Source: UBA2883 sp050873965 (lineage in GTDB: Bacteria > Cyanobacteriota > Vampirovibrionia > Gastranaerophilales > Gastranaerophilaceae). From it: a DNA stretch of 15,559 nucleotides. Shown in pieces: positions 1-8,127 of the stretch. Location of the stretch: positions 1-15,559 of the forward strand of contig JBNMJS010000043.1 in NCBI GenBank assembly GCA_050873965.1, written 5' to 3'. The translations under genes were made by a program, and so were the position numbers. Each line of letters opens with the position of its first letter. Position 1 is the stretch's first letter. Below the pieces are notes generated by a model, which saw only the letters and a program-made list of their open reading frames with translations, made no database searches and was not told where the DNA came from.

Positions 1-22
1 AAAGAAAATAAGGGACTATTCA

Positions 23-616
23 ATGAAGAAGATTTTTATACTATTTAGTTTTATCATATTAAGTATTACACCTACATTTGCAGAAACTATGGCTGTACAA
101 GCAGTAACAGAAATTTCTACAACAAAACCAAATGAAATAATAAAAGTTAAAGTTATAAGAGATTGTACTTTAGCAAATATTCCATTAAAAATTGGATATA
201 TATTAGAGGGGAAAATGCTAAGTGTTACTGATCCCAAAAGATTAAAACGTGATGCAGGATTCACATTTTACCCTATGAATTATTACAATTTAAACGGGCA
301 AAAAACGCATATTCCAGTATTATATGTAGGAACATTTACACCGAACTTTGAAATAGACAAAGTTGCAATTGCAAAAAGTGCAGCTTTAACAGTCGGCAAT
401 CACTTTATCAAAGGTATCTCTATGGGCTACTATGCAGTAGAGGGTGCTATTAAAAACAAAGAAGGTGATGCTGTATCATCTGCAGTTAATAATGTTTATG
501 AAAATTCAATCTTTTCATACGTTGAAAAAGGCGACCAACTAAACATTAAACCTTCAACTTGCTTTGGGTTAAAGTTTGATGAATGCGAAAATGCTAAAAA
601 AGAAGAAGTTGAATAA
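23..616 (+). CDS. Unknown exported protein with signal peptide
   Basis: The 197-residue product starts with a clear Sec signal peptide: two lysines, a hydrophobic run of about 14 residues, and a likely cleavage after T-F-A at residue 20. The mature part has alternating hydrophobic residues that look beta-rich. It has Cys at 48 and a second pair of Cys near the C terminus (S-T-C-F-G, D-E-C-E), so an extracytoplasmic disulfide is possible. A basic P-K-R-L-K-R motif follows the segment G-K-M-L-S-V. The C-terminal ten residues are charged. I see no enzyme motif and do not recognise the family; a periplasmic or envelope protein is the most that can be said. The ATG is preceded by AAGGGA about 8 bases upstream. 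The promoter lies outside the window. Its stop codon abuts the stop of the opposing MarR gene with no spacer. Confidence 0.8.
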   Translation: MKKIFILFSFIILSITPTFAETMAVQAVTEISTTKPNEIIKVKVIRDCTLANIPLKIGYILEGKMLSVTDPKRLKRDAGFTFYPMNYYNLNGQKTHIPVLYVGTFTPNFEIDKVAIAKSAALTVGNHFIKGISMGYYAVEGAIKNKEGDAVSSAVNNVYENSIFSYVEKGDQLNIKPSTCFGLKFDECENAKKEEVE

Positions 617-1057
617 TCACACATTTATATTGTTATGAGCGATACCTAACAACAATCTAAATGTCATTTTTTCTTCATCACTCATACCCTCTTGAAGTTG
701 ATTATCAGTCGCTTCAAAAACCAAATCCATGTGATTTAATATTTCTTTTGATTTTTCTGTTAAAGTCAAAATTTTTCTTCTTGAATCACTAGAAGAAAAA
801 TCACGTTCTATAAAGCCATTTTTTTCTAAACCTTGAATTAAACTTGTAACAGATGAACCTTTTAGATTTAGAAATTCTTCCAAATCTTTACGTTTAATAT
901 TTCTCTGACCTCTAACATTATGTTTTGACAAATACATCAAAATTCGTGCCTGTTGATTAGTTAAACCATACATAGTAAGGCATCTATCCTGCATATTTGC
1001 CATCAAATGTGCAATATTACGAATAAAATAACTACAAGATGTTTCTTCTTCTTTCAT
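617..1057 (-). CDS. MarR-family transcriptional regulator
   Basis: This 146-residue protein has the size and order of a MarR repressor: an N-terminal helical dimerisation segment (residues 5-35), a winged helix-turn-helix (about 36-105) and a C-terminal dimerisation helix pair. The wing carries the family signature D-S-R-R-K-I-L-T-L-T-E. The recognition helix is probably around K-G-S-S-V-T-S-L-I-Q. Cys8 and Cys26 could be redox-sensing residues as in OhrR-type members, but nothing shows that. The start ATG is supported by AAGGAT on the minus strand at 1065-1070, 7 bases upstream. It is divergent from murA, so autoregulation through the shared intergenic region is likely and control of murA possible. 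The ligand cannot be read from the sequence. Confidence 0.9.
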   Translation of the reverse strand: MKEEETSCSYFIRNIAHLMANMQDRCLTMYGLTNQQARILMYLSKHNVRGQRNIKRKDLEEFLNLKGSSVTSLIQGLEKNGFIERDFSSSDSRRKILTLTEKSKEILNHMDLVFEATDNQLQEGMSDEEKMTFRLLLGIAHNNINV

Positions 1058-1087
1058 CTTTTAAATCCTTTTAGTAATACCCATATA

Positions 1088-1117
1088 ATTCTAATATATA
1101 CAATAGAAAAAGGTCAA
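1088..1117 (-). promoter_or_regulatory. Candidate sigma-70 promoter for the MarR gene
   Basis: On the minus strand TTGACC (1112-1117) is followed after 18 bases by TAGAAT (1088-1093), placing transcription start about 25 bases before the MarR start codon. The match is fair, but the region is very AT-rich, so chance matches are easy. Confidence 0.4.
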
Positions 1118-1141
1118 ATAAATAATATAATTGTTGTATAT
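1096..1141. promoter_or_regulatory. Inverted repeat, possible MarR operator
   Basis: ATATACAA at 1096-1103 is mirrored by TTGTATAT at 1134-1141, with a 30-base spacer that includes the proposed MarR -35 element. MarR proteins typically bind palindromes between their own gene and a divergent one. The long spacer and simple AT composition make this only a candidate. Confidence 0.25.
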
Positions 1142-1167
1142 TTTAGTCATTTATATAAAATTAATAC

Positions 1168-1196
1168 TTTACAAGCCGTTATGATGATTGTATGAT
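1168..1196 (+). promoter_or_regulatory. Sigma-70-type promoter for murA
   Basis: TTTACA (1168-1173) is followed by a spacer of exactly 17 bases and TATGAT (1191-1196), both one mismatch from consensus. The predicted transcript would start near 1202-1204, giving a leader of about 25 bases before the murA TTG start. Confidence 0.65.
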
Positions 1197-1227
1197 AGTA
1201 ATACTATAAGATAGGATTGGAGCAGTT

Positions 1228-2547
1228 TTGGCAGATAAATATAAAATACAAGGCGGGAATCAGCTAAAAGGTGAAGTCTTAATCGGAGGAGCAAAAAACT
1301 CTGTACTTAAATTGATGGCAAGTGCAGTTCTTGCAAAAGGGGAAACTAAAATTTATAACGTTCCCGAATTAACCGATGTTGGCATAATGTTAGAAGTTAT
1401 CAACGGATTAGGTATAAAAACTCACCACGACAAAAAAGAACAATCTGTAACTATTGATGCTACAGATATTACTTCTGTTACTGCACAATACGAATATGTA
1501 AGCAAAATGAGAGCATCATTCATTATACTTGGAGCCCTTGTTTCACGTTGTAAAGAAGCAATTGTTGCACTTCCTGGTGGTTGTGCAATTGGTGAAAGAA
1601 GAGTTGATTTCCACATCAAAGGTCTTGAAGCTCTTGGTGCTAAAATAAAGATTGAAAATGGTTATGTTCACGCAAAAGCAAATAAACTTGTTGGTACTGA
1701 TATTTATTTAGATATACCATCTGTTGGTGCTACGGAAAACTTGATGTTGGCATCAATATTGGCTGAAGGTTCAACAAGAATTCAAAACGCAGCACAAGAA
1801 CCAGAAATCGTTGATTTAGCGAACTTCTTAAATACAATGGGTGCTGACGTTGTTGGTGCTGGAACATCTGAAATTGTTATCAATGGTGTAAAACAAGAGG
1901 ATTTACACCCAATAGAATATACAACAATTCCTGATAGAATTGAGGCTGGTACATTTATGTCAGCAGTTGCAGGTACTCGTGGTAAAGCAATCATTAGAAA
2001 TGTTTACCCAGCACACTTGACATTCTTTACCGATAAACTTATCAAAATGGGTGCAAATATCAAACTTATTGAACCAACTGCAATAGAAGTATCATGCAAA
2101 AACAGATTAAACTCTGTTAACTTCGTAACTCAACCATATCCAGGATTTCCAACAGACTTACAATCTATGGCAATGGTATTATTATCAACTGCAAATGGTG
2201 TTGGTATAATCACAGAAAGTTTATACGAAAACAGATTTATGCAAGTTCAACACTTGTTAAGAATGGGTGCTGATATTCATCAAGATAGAAACCACGCTAT
2301 CATTAAAGGTGTAAAAAAACTTACTGGTGCTACAGTTGAAGCTAGTGATTTGAGAGCAGGTGCATCTCTTGTTGTTGCTGGTTTGATGGCTGGTGGTACA
2401 ACAATTGTTGAAAAACTTCATCACATCGATAGAGGTTATGAAAAATTTGATGAAAAAATCAGAAATTTAGGTGGTAACATTATCAGATACAATGATGATA
2501 CACCAAGTGAAGAAACAAAGGTGCATGCAGATGAGTCACGTTTATAA
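1228..2547 (+). CDS. murA: UDP-N-acetylglucosamine 1-carboxyvinyltransferase MurA
   Basis: MurA transfers enolpyruvate from PEP to UDP-GlcNAc, the first committed cytoplasmic step of peptidoglycan synthesis. The 439-residue protein is full length with a short extra C-terminal tail (about 419 in E. coli). Visible EPSP-synthase-fold motifs are G-A-K-N (Lys23, Asn24), K-M-R-A-S (Arg95), the active-site loop P-G-G-C-A-I-G-E-R with the PEP- and fosfomycin-reactive Cys119, P-G-F-P-T-D with the catalytic Asp, and D-L-R-A-G-A near the C terminus. Cys119 is intact, so the enzyme is expected to be fosfomycin-sensitive by this criterion. The start is TTG, supported by AGGATTGGAG at 1213-1222; the first in-frame ATG is 30 codons in and would remove the substrate loop. 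It overlaps the next gene by 17 bases. Confidence 0.97.
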   Translation: MADKYKIQGGNQLKGEVLIGGAKNSVLKLMASAVLAKGETKIYNVPELTDVGIMLEVINGLGIKTHHDKKEQSVTIDATDITSVTAQYEYVSKMRASFIILGALVSRCKEAIVALPGGCAIGERRVDFHIKGLEALGAKIKIENGYVHAKANKLVGTDIYLDIPSVGATENLMLASILAEGSTRIQNAAQEPEIVDLANFLNTMGADVVGAGTSEIVINGVKQEDLHPIEYTTIPDRIEAGTFMSAVAGTRGKAIIRNVYPAHLTFFTDKLIKMGANIKLIEPTAIEVSCKNRLNSVNFVTQPYPGFPTDLQSMAMVLLSTANGVGIITESLYENRFMQVQHLLRMGADIHQDRNHAIIKGVKKLTGATVEASDLRAGASLVVAGLMAGGTTIVEKLHHIDRGYEKFDEKIRNLGGNIIRYNDDTPSEETKVHADESRL

Positions 2548-2863
2548 AAGATGGTATGACCACGATCCTAAATTATTAGAAGTTATAGAACTTTTGAAAA
2601 ATTATCAAGATGAATTGTTAGAACAAGCAGAATTGTTCCTAAACAAACTTGAAGAACAAGTTTCAAAAGAGGCTATTGACCGTTTTTATGAACTTATCAA
2701 ACCTGTAAATGGTTGTCGTTGGTATGACAAAAACCCTACAATCTCTAAGACGGTTGAAATTCTAAGAGTTGTGCCACCAGACGTACAAAAAGCATGTGCT
2801 GAAAGATTTATTGCAGCACTAAAAGAAATGGGCATTGATTACGAAAGTCCTAATCAAGAATAA
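2531..2863 (+). CDS. Small protein with duplicated RWYD motif unit
   Basis: I do not recognise this family. The 110-residue soluble protein consists of two related units of about 38 residues. The first begins K-R-W-Y-D-H-D-P (residues 6-13) and the second C-R-W-Y-D-K-N-P (residues 62-69). Each RWYD-x-x-P is followed by an amphipathic helix with E-x-L and then a second helix (A-E-L-F-L-N-K-L against A-E-R-F-I-A-A-L). There is no signal peptide or membrane segment. The frame stays open upstream to a GTG at 2471 inside murA. I prefer ATG 2531 because AAGGTG at 2517-2522 sits 8 bases before it, and the upstream residues are merely murA read in another frame (ATG 2525 is an alternative). The overlap with murA implies translational coupling and perhaps a role tied to the same pathway. 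Confidence 0.8.
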   Translation: MSHVYKRWYDHDPKLLEVIELLKNYQDELLEQAELFLNKLEEQVSKEAIDRFYELIKPVNGCRWYDKNPTISKTVEILRVVPPDVQKACAERFIAALKEMGIDYESPNQE

Positions 2864-2876
2864 TTGTTTTGATTAG
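2850..2876. terminator. Weak inverted repeat at a convergent junction
   Basis: CTAATCAA (2850-2857) pairs with TTGATTAG (2869-2876) around an 11-base loop, across the overlapping 3' ends of the RWYD gene and the EF-hand gene. It is AT-rich with no T-tract on either side, so it may only slow polymerase or protect RNA ends. Confidence 0.25.
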
Positions 2877-3465
2877 ATTTGAATTCATTCATTGCATTAT
2901 TTAAATTAAATGTATTATACAAATTAGTAAATATTTGTTTTGCTGGTTGTATATTGTTTTTTGTGTACAACTTCAATGCTGCATTTTCGCCCTTATTTGT
3001 AATTACACCATCAATATTATTTACTGTTGGCATTGTCTTTTCATCTAAACTATCTAACATATCAGTTGCCATAGTCGAAGTTGCGTATTCTGCCAAATCG
3101 ACCTTACCATCATTGTTCAAATCAAGTGCATCTGCACATAATTCAGCACCTGATTTTTGACCAATTTCTTTGTTAACGTCAGCAAACTTCTTATTCAATT
3201 CTTCGACAGAAACCTCAGTTTTCTTTCCAAGTTCTTCATAAGCATTACCCATCAAAGCCAATGTAGAATATTTTCCCTCTGGAATATACCTATATTCAAA
3301 CGCTAATGGTGGCATATTATCAGTTTTTGCTAAATCATTCGTATATTTCATATAATTATCAGTAGCATTTCTACCATATCGAACGTCAGGATTATTTACT
3401 TTGTTATCATAAATACCACTTTGTCCAGAAATAATCGCACGATTATTAGAAATTGAATAAACCAT
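2854..3465 (-). CDS. EF-hand protein of unknown function
   Basis: The 203-residue protein contains one canonical 12-residue calcium-binding EF-hand loop, D-L-N-N-D-G-K-V-D-L-A-E, with D, N, D, K, D and E at positions 1, 3, 5, 7, 9 and 12. A second, degenerate copy follows about 30 residues later (N-N-I-D-G-V-I-T), lacking the first acidic ligand and the final Glu. The N-terminal half has R-Y-G-R-N and the proline-rich stretch P-P-L-A-F-E-Y-R-Y-I-P-E-G-K-Y. There is no signal peptide or transmembrane segment. Dockerins also use EF-hand loops, but the paired 22-residue dockerin repeat is not present. The start ATG is supported by AAGGTG on the minus strand at 3473-3478. Its 3' end overlaps the RWYD gene by 10 bases. 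Calcium binding is predicted; the partner or substrate is unknown. Confidence 0.8.
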   Translation of the reverse strand: MVYSISNNRAIISGQSGIYDNKVNNPDVRYGRNATDNYMKYTNDLAKTDNMPPLAFEYRYIPEGKYSTLALMGNAYEELGKKTEVSVEELNKKFADVNKEIGQKSGAELCADALDLNNDGKVDLAEYATSTMATDMLDSLDEKTMPTVNNIDGVITNKGENAALKLYTKNNIQPAKQIFTNLYNTFNLNNAMNEFKSNQNNYS

Positions 3466-3584
3466 AATAATACACCTTTACACTTACATATTAATAAACA
3501 TAATTTTTAGCCAAAAATTGATTAATATTAAACTTATATTTACAATTCTTAGAATAAATAACATTAAACGAACATAGCAATCTG

Positions 3585-3593
3585 TGATATAAT
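3585..3593 (+). promoter_or_regulatory. Extended -10 promoter for the mfd operon
   Basis: TGATATAAT is a perfect TGn plus TATAAT extended -10 element, with a poor -35 (TTAAAC at 3564-3569, spacer 18), as is common for extended -10 promoters. Transcription would start near 3600, about 30 bases before mfd. The rest of the 163-base intergenic region is AT-rich; the promoter of the divergent EF-hand gene must lie there, but I cannot choose one. Confidence 0.6.
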
Positions 3594-3628
3594 AAATAGG
3601 GTAGTTCTATCACAAAAAAGTAATTAAA

Positions 3629-6600
3629 ATGAAAATAGAAAATTCTACAATATTTAATGAATTTGAGAGTTATATAAAATTACAAAGGTCATTCTGCGTA
3701 ACAGGTTTGACAACATTTTTAAGATTACTTTCTGTAAAAAAAGCCCTTGATATATCTAAAAAGAAAGTATTGTTTATTACATCAACGGAACAAATGGCAT
3801 TAAGATACCAGAACGATTTAAGTTCATTTTTTAATGTTGATTCTGAAGTTTTGCCATATCAAAATACATCTGTTTACGAACCTGTAAATATAAATAAATA
3901 CGACTACGCAAAACAAATTGATATACTACTAAAACAACCTAATCTAATAATTACACCAATAAAATCATTATTTGAAAAATTTCCTCAAAAAGAATTTTTC
4001 AATAAAAATAAATTATCATTAAAAGTTGGTGATGAAATAACACAAAAAGAACTATTAAAGAAGCTAACAGATTTAGGTTACAAACGTTCAACAATGGTTA
4101 ATGATATTGCAGAATTTAGTATTCGTGGTGATATTACAGATGTTTTCTCACTACAAACTAACCCTATAAGAATAGAATTTTGGGGTGATGAAATTGTTGA
4201 TATAAGATACTTTGATAGAGAAACTCAACGTTCTATTGAAAAAATTAAAAGCATTGATATTCTACCAATGTATAAATTTATATTACCAGAACAAACACCA
4301 AAAGATTTCCCCAAAGAACTAAAAGAACAACTTGAAGAGGAACGATACTTTGAAGGTATAGAAGTTTATCAAAGTTATTTCAATGAAAATCTTGTAAGTA
4401 TCTTAGATTATTTAAAAGATTACATTATCATATATGATGAAAAATCTGAAATATACACAAAATACCAATTCTTAGATGAAAACTATGACAGTGTATATCA
4501 AGAGAATTTAAAATCTCAAATTATATATGAATTAAAAGACGATAATCATATTCCATTCAAAGAATTTACAGACAAAACAGCATCTTTTGTAAAAATTGGA
4601 TTAAACAACTTTCTTGATAGTGAATTTGAAGAAATTATTGACTTAAATGGACAAACAGTAAAAACTTTTAACGCCAATGTAGATGATATAGCAGATTATA
4701 TTTATGCTCATAAAGACTATGAAATAGTAATTGCAACAAAATACAAAGAAAGAGTAAAAGAAATCCTTGCTTGTTATGAGATTTTCAATGTTGAATACGT
4801 TGATAATATCTCAACATCAGGCACAATAATAGATGAAGCGAAGTTCTTATTATTAACAGACAAAGAACTGTTTAACAAACGAAACAAAGATATTACATCT
4901 ACAAAACGTTCTTATTATAAAGAAAAAGCAGAATATATAGAAAGTATCAATGATATTCAACCAGAAGAATATGTTGTACACTCTATTCACGGTGTTGGTA
5001 TTTATAAAGGACTTACACAACAAGAAATAGATGGGCAACTAAAAGACTATTTAACAATTGAATATGCTCACAAAGACAAACTACATATTCCTGCAGAACA
5101 AATAAACCTTTTATGCAGATATAGAGGTGCTGGTGCAGTAAAACCAAAACTATCTCGAATGGGTGGTTCTGACTGGGAAAACACTAAATCAAAAGTAAAA
5201 AAAGAAGTTGAAAAAATTGCATACGATTTACTTCGACTTTATGCAAAACGTAAAATGCAACAAGGTATCCAATTTGAACAAGATACATCTTGGCAAGTTG
5301 AAATGGAAGAGGCATTTGAATATACAGAAACTCCTGACCAAATGAAAGCCATAAACGAAGTTAAAGCAGATATGGAAGATACAAAACCAATGGACAGACT
5401 AATTTGTGGTGACGTTGGTTTTGGTAAAACAGAAGTAGCAATGAGAGCAATGTTCAAAGCCGTTGCATCTGGCAAACAAGTTGCACTAATCGCACCAACA
5501 ACAATTTTGGCACTTCAACACTACCAAACAATTTCAGAAAGGTTCAAGCCATACCATATAGACGTAGAACTGCTTTGTCGTTTCCGTAGTGCAAAGGAAC
5601 AAAAAGAAACTCTTAAAAATATGGCTCTTGGAAAATGTGAAGTCGTAATCGGTACACACAGATTACTTCAAGATAATATTATGTTCAAAGATTTAGGCTT
5701 GTTAGTAATTGATGAAGAACATAGATTCGGTGTTAGACACAAAGAAAAACTAAAACAATTTAGAGAAAATATTGATATTATTTCTATGTCAGCAACGCCA
5801 ATTCCTAGAACATTATATATGTCATTGTCTGGTATCAAAGATATGTCAGTAATTTCGACTCCTCCTAAAAACAGATTACCTGTAAAAACTTACGTGGGAG
5901 CCTTTAATGAACAAGTAATCAAAAATGCCATAACTCACGAATTAGATAGAGATGGGCAAGTATTCTACTTATATAACAGAGTTGAAACAATAGAAGAATT
6001 TAAACTAAAACTTCAAGAACTTGTTCCGAATGCAAGAATTGCAATAGGTCACGCTCAATTAAGCGAACATCAATTAGAAGATGTTATTGTTGGGTTTGAA
6101 GAACACGAATATGACGTACTATTATGTACAACAATTATTGAAAATGGACTAGATATTCCTAATGCCAACACTATGATTATCCATGATGCAGACAAATTCG
6201 GGCTTGCACAATTATATCAATTAAGAGGACGTGTAGGACGTTCTGAAAGACAAGCATATTGTTATTGTTTATATAAAGGTGGTAAGAATTTAACAAAAGA
6301 AGCACACCAAAGACTTATGGCAATCAAAGAATTTTCTTCTCTTGGTAGTGGTTATCAAATAGCCATGAGAGATGTAGAAATCAGAGGGGTTGGAAATATT
6401 CTAGGAACAAAACAACATGGTCACATGGTAAACGTTGGTTTTGATACATATTGTCAATTATTAGATGAAACGATTAACGAACTTCAAGGCGAAAAAGTTG
6501 AAAAGAAAATACCTGCTATTGTTGATATAAATATCACAGCATTTATACCTGATGATTGGGTAGGTTCAAAAGACCAAAAAATGATTGAATACAAACGATT

Positions 6601-7000
6601 AGCAGACGTTCACAACGAAACAGAACTAAGCTATATTGAATCAGAATGGAAAGACAGATTCTCTAAAATACCAGAAGAAGTTGCTAATTTAATTAAACTT
6701 GTACAAATCCGACTTGCTGCAACAAAAGTTGGCATCAGTTCTATTCGAGAAACAATGGACAATATTAGAATATATACACCATTTACATCTAATGAATGGA
6801 GAATCTTACAAGCAAAATTACCGAAACAAATTACTAAATATATTAAATTTACGGTTGCTCCAAAATCTTGTACAGAAGCAAACTCAATACTTTTATTAAA
6901 CAATTCTGTTATGAATTTTAATGAAATATTTAACATATTAATAGATTTGTTTTATGATATAGAAGAAATAAGAAATGAATTTGATAAGGGGATAAATTAA
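3629..7000 (+). CDS. mfd: Transcription-repair coupling factor Mfd
   Basis: Mfd is an ATP-driven translocase that displaces RNA polymerase stalled at DNA lesions and recruits UvrA. The 1123-residue protein is full length for the family (about 1150). In order it has a UvrB-like N-terminal module with a degenerate nucleotide site, a CarD-like RNA-polymerase-interaction domain near residues 447-520 (V-V-H-S-I-H-G-V-G-I-Y), and RecG-like helicase domains. The helicase part shows Walker A G-F-G-K-T (Lys600, Thr601), the D-E-E-H box at 695-698, S-A-T-P-I-P-R-T-L, and motif VI Q-L-R-G-R-V-G-R. The TRG translocation motif follows (R-D-V-E-I-R-G-V-G-N-I-L-G), then a C-terminal TRCF domain. All key residues are present. 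The ribosome site before ATG 3629 is weak. The stop shares a base with the next start (TAATG), indicating translational coupling. Confidence 0.97.
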   Translation: MKIENSTIFNEFESYIKLQRSFCVTGLTTFLRLLSVKKALDISKKKVLFITSTEQMALRYQNDLSSFFNVDSEVLPYQNTSVYEPVNINKYDYAKQIDILLKQPNLIITPIKSLFEKFPQKEFFNKNKLSLKVGDEITQKELLKKLTDLGYKRSTMVNDIAEFSIRGDITDVFSLQTNPIRIEFWGDEIVDIRYFDRETQRSIEKIKSIDILPMYKFILPEQTPKDFPKELKEQLEEERYFEGIEVYQSYFNENLVSILDYLKDYIIIYDEKSEIYTKYQFLDENYDSVYQENLKSQIIYELKDDNHIPFKEFTDKTASFVKIGLNNFLDSEFEEIIDLNGQTVKTFNANVDDIADYIYAHKDYEIVIATKYKERVKEILACYEIFNVEYVDNISTSGTIIDEAKFLLLTDKELFNKRNKDITSTKRSYYKEKAEYIESINDIQPEEYVVHSIHGVGIYKGLTQQEIDGQLKDYLTIEYAHKDKLHIPAEQINLLCRYRGAGAVKPKLSRMGGSDWENTKSKVKKEVEKIAYDLLRLYAKRKMQQGIQFEQDTSWQVEMEEAFEYTETPDQMKAINEVKADMEDTKPMDRLICGDVGFGKTEVAMRAMFKAVASGKQVALIAPTTILALQHYQTISERFKPYHIDVELLCRFRSAKEQKETLKNMALGKCEVVIGTHRLLQDNIMFKDLGLLVIDEEHRFGVRHKEKLKQFRENIDIISMSATPIPRTLYMSLSGIKDMSVISTPPKNRLPVKTYVGAFNEQVIKNAITHELDRDGQVFYLYNRVETIEEFKLKLQELVPNARIAIGHAQLSEHQLEDVIVGFEEHEYDVLLCTTIIENGLDIPNANTMIIHDADKFGLAQLYQLRGRVGRSERQAYCYCLYKGGKNLTKEAHQRLMAIKEFSSLGSGYQIAMRDVEIRGVGNILGTKQHGHMVNVGFDTYCQLLDETINELQGEKVEKKIPAIVDINITAFIPDDWVGSKDQKMIEYKRLADVHNETELSYIESEWKDRFSKIPEEVANLIKLVQIRLAATKVGISSIRETMDNIRIYTPFTSNEWRILQAKLPKQITKYIKFTVAPKSCTEANSILLLNNSVMNFNEIFNILIDLFYDIEEIRNEFDKGIN

Positions 7001-8124
7001 TGAAGAGAGTTTTATTAACATTATTAGCATCAGCATTGATTTTTTCAGGCTGTGGCTTTAAAAAAGATGTAATTATCAAAGTTAACAACCAAGCAATTAC
7101 AAAAGCACAATTTGATAAAGCATACCAAAAGGCATCAAAGAATTCACAACTTGCTCAAATGGGTATAGATATTCCAGAAGATGAAAACAATCTTATGTAC
7201 CTTATGGTAAAAGATAGAGTAATTAACGAACTTATCGTTAAAGAATTAGTTCGTCAAGAAATGGAAAAAAGAAACATAACAGTATCAAATGATGAAACAG
7301 AAAAAGAACGTCAAAAAATGATTGATAAAATTGGTTCAAAAGAAAAATTCAATGACATATTGAGCCAAAACGGTATTTCTAACTCTCAATTTGAAGAAGA
7401 TTTAGCCCAAGAAATCAAAATGAAAAAATTGGTTAATATCATTCATCCAGTAAATGTTACTGATGCTCAAGCAAAAGCATTTTATGATAAAAATGTAAGC
7501 AAATTCAAATATCCAGATAGAGTTAGAGCATCACATATTCTAATCGCAGCTAACCCTGTAGAAATGAAAGAACATTTAAAATCTAAAAATACTTCTATGA
7601 CAGAAGAAGAAATCAACATAAAAGTTCAAGAAGAAATGCTTCAAAGATACCAAAAAGCAGTAAGTATTGAAAAACAAATCAAAAACACTCCAGAAAAATT
7701 TGAAGCAATCGCTAGAGATGAATCTGATGATACAGTAACGGCAAAAAATGGTGGTGATATTGGTTTCTTTTCACAAAAAGATATGGTAAAACCATTTGCA
7801 GATGTTGCATTCAAACAAAAACCAAATACTATTAGTGAAGTTGTTCAAACTCCATACGGTTTCCACATCATCAAAGTTACTGATAGAAAAGCAGCAGGTC
7901 AAGAACCATTCTTAAAAGTAAAAGAACAACTTAAACAATATATTGCAGCACAAGAACAAGTAAAAGCACTTGAACAATATCTTAACGGATTAAAAGCAAG
8001 AGCAGTGGTACAATATGTTAATGATTCTTATGATCCAGTAAAAATTGAAGCAAAAATGAAAGAGATTGCTGCTAAAAAGAAAGCAGAAGCAATCAATATG
8101 AAACAAGCTCCGGCAGAGAAATAA
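7000..8124 (+). CDS. Parvulin-type PPIase lipoprotein (PrsA/SurA-like)
   Basis: This is an exported peptidyl-prolyl isomerase and chaperone that would act at the outer face of the cytoplasmic membrane or in the periplasm. Residues 1-18 form a lipoprotein signal peptide with lipobox F-S-G-C and lipidated Cys18. A SurA_N-like chaperone region follows (about 24-165). The rotamase domain (about 173-300) starts R-A-S-H-I-L, carries G-G-D-I-G-F-F and ends G-F-H-I-I-K-V. An insertion of roughly 40 mostly helical residues sits after the first rotamase strand. The C terminus is a Lys/Ala-rich helix (A-A-K-K-K-A-E-A). It is coupled to mfd through a one-base stop/start overlap, with AAGGGG about 10 bases before the start. 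Whether it serves like Gram-positive PrsA or like SurA depends on the host envelope and cannot be decided here. Confidence 0.92.
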   Translation: MKRVLLTLLASALIFSGCGFKKDVIIKVNNQAITKAQFDKAYQKASKNSQLAQMGIDIPEDENNLMYLMVKDRVINELIVKELVRQEMEKRNITVSNDETEKERQKMIDKIGSKEKFNDILSQNGISNSQFEEDLAQEIKMKKLVNIIHPVNVTDAQAKAFYDKNVSKFKYPDRVRASHILIAANPVEMKEHLKSKNTSMTEEEINIKVQEEMLQRYQKAVSIEKQIKNTPEKFEAIARDESDDTVTAKNGGDIGFFSQKDMVKPFADVAFKQKPNTISEVVQTPYGFHIIKVTDRKAAGQEPFLKVKEQLKQYIAAQEQVKALEQYLNGLKARAVVQYVNDSYDPVKIEAKMKEIAAKKKAEAINMKQAPAEK

Positions 8125-8127
8125 TAA

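Noticed and set aside
1007..1195. Small plus-strand open frame between the MarR gene and murA
   Set aside because: It overlaps the MarR 5' end and the murA promoter, has a simple AT-driven composition and no ribosome site; an intergenic region with promoters explains it better.
2471..2530. Longer GTG start for the RWYD protein
   Set aside because: The added residues are the end of murA read in another frame, and a good ribosome site sits right before ATG 2531.
2854..3465. Dockerin / cellulosome protein
   Set aside because: Only one good EF-hand loop is present, without the second 22-residue dockerin repeat, signal peptide or linked enzyme domain.
3502..3519. Inverted repeat AATTTTT-AGCC-AAAAATT upstream of the EF-hand gene
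   Set aside because: The arms are A/T only and seven bases long, which is expected by chance at this base composition.
3629..7000. RecG helicase instead of Mfd
   Set aside because: The protein has the UvrB-like N terminus and CarD-like polymerase-binding domain of Mfd and lacks the RecG wedge domain.
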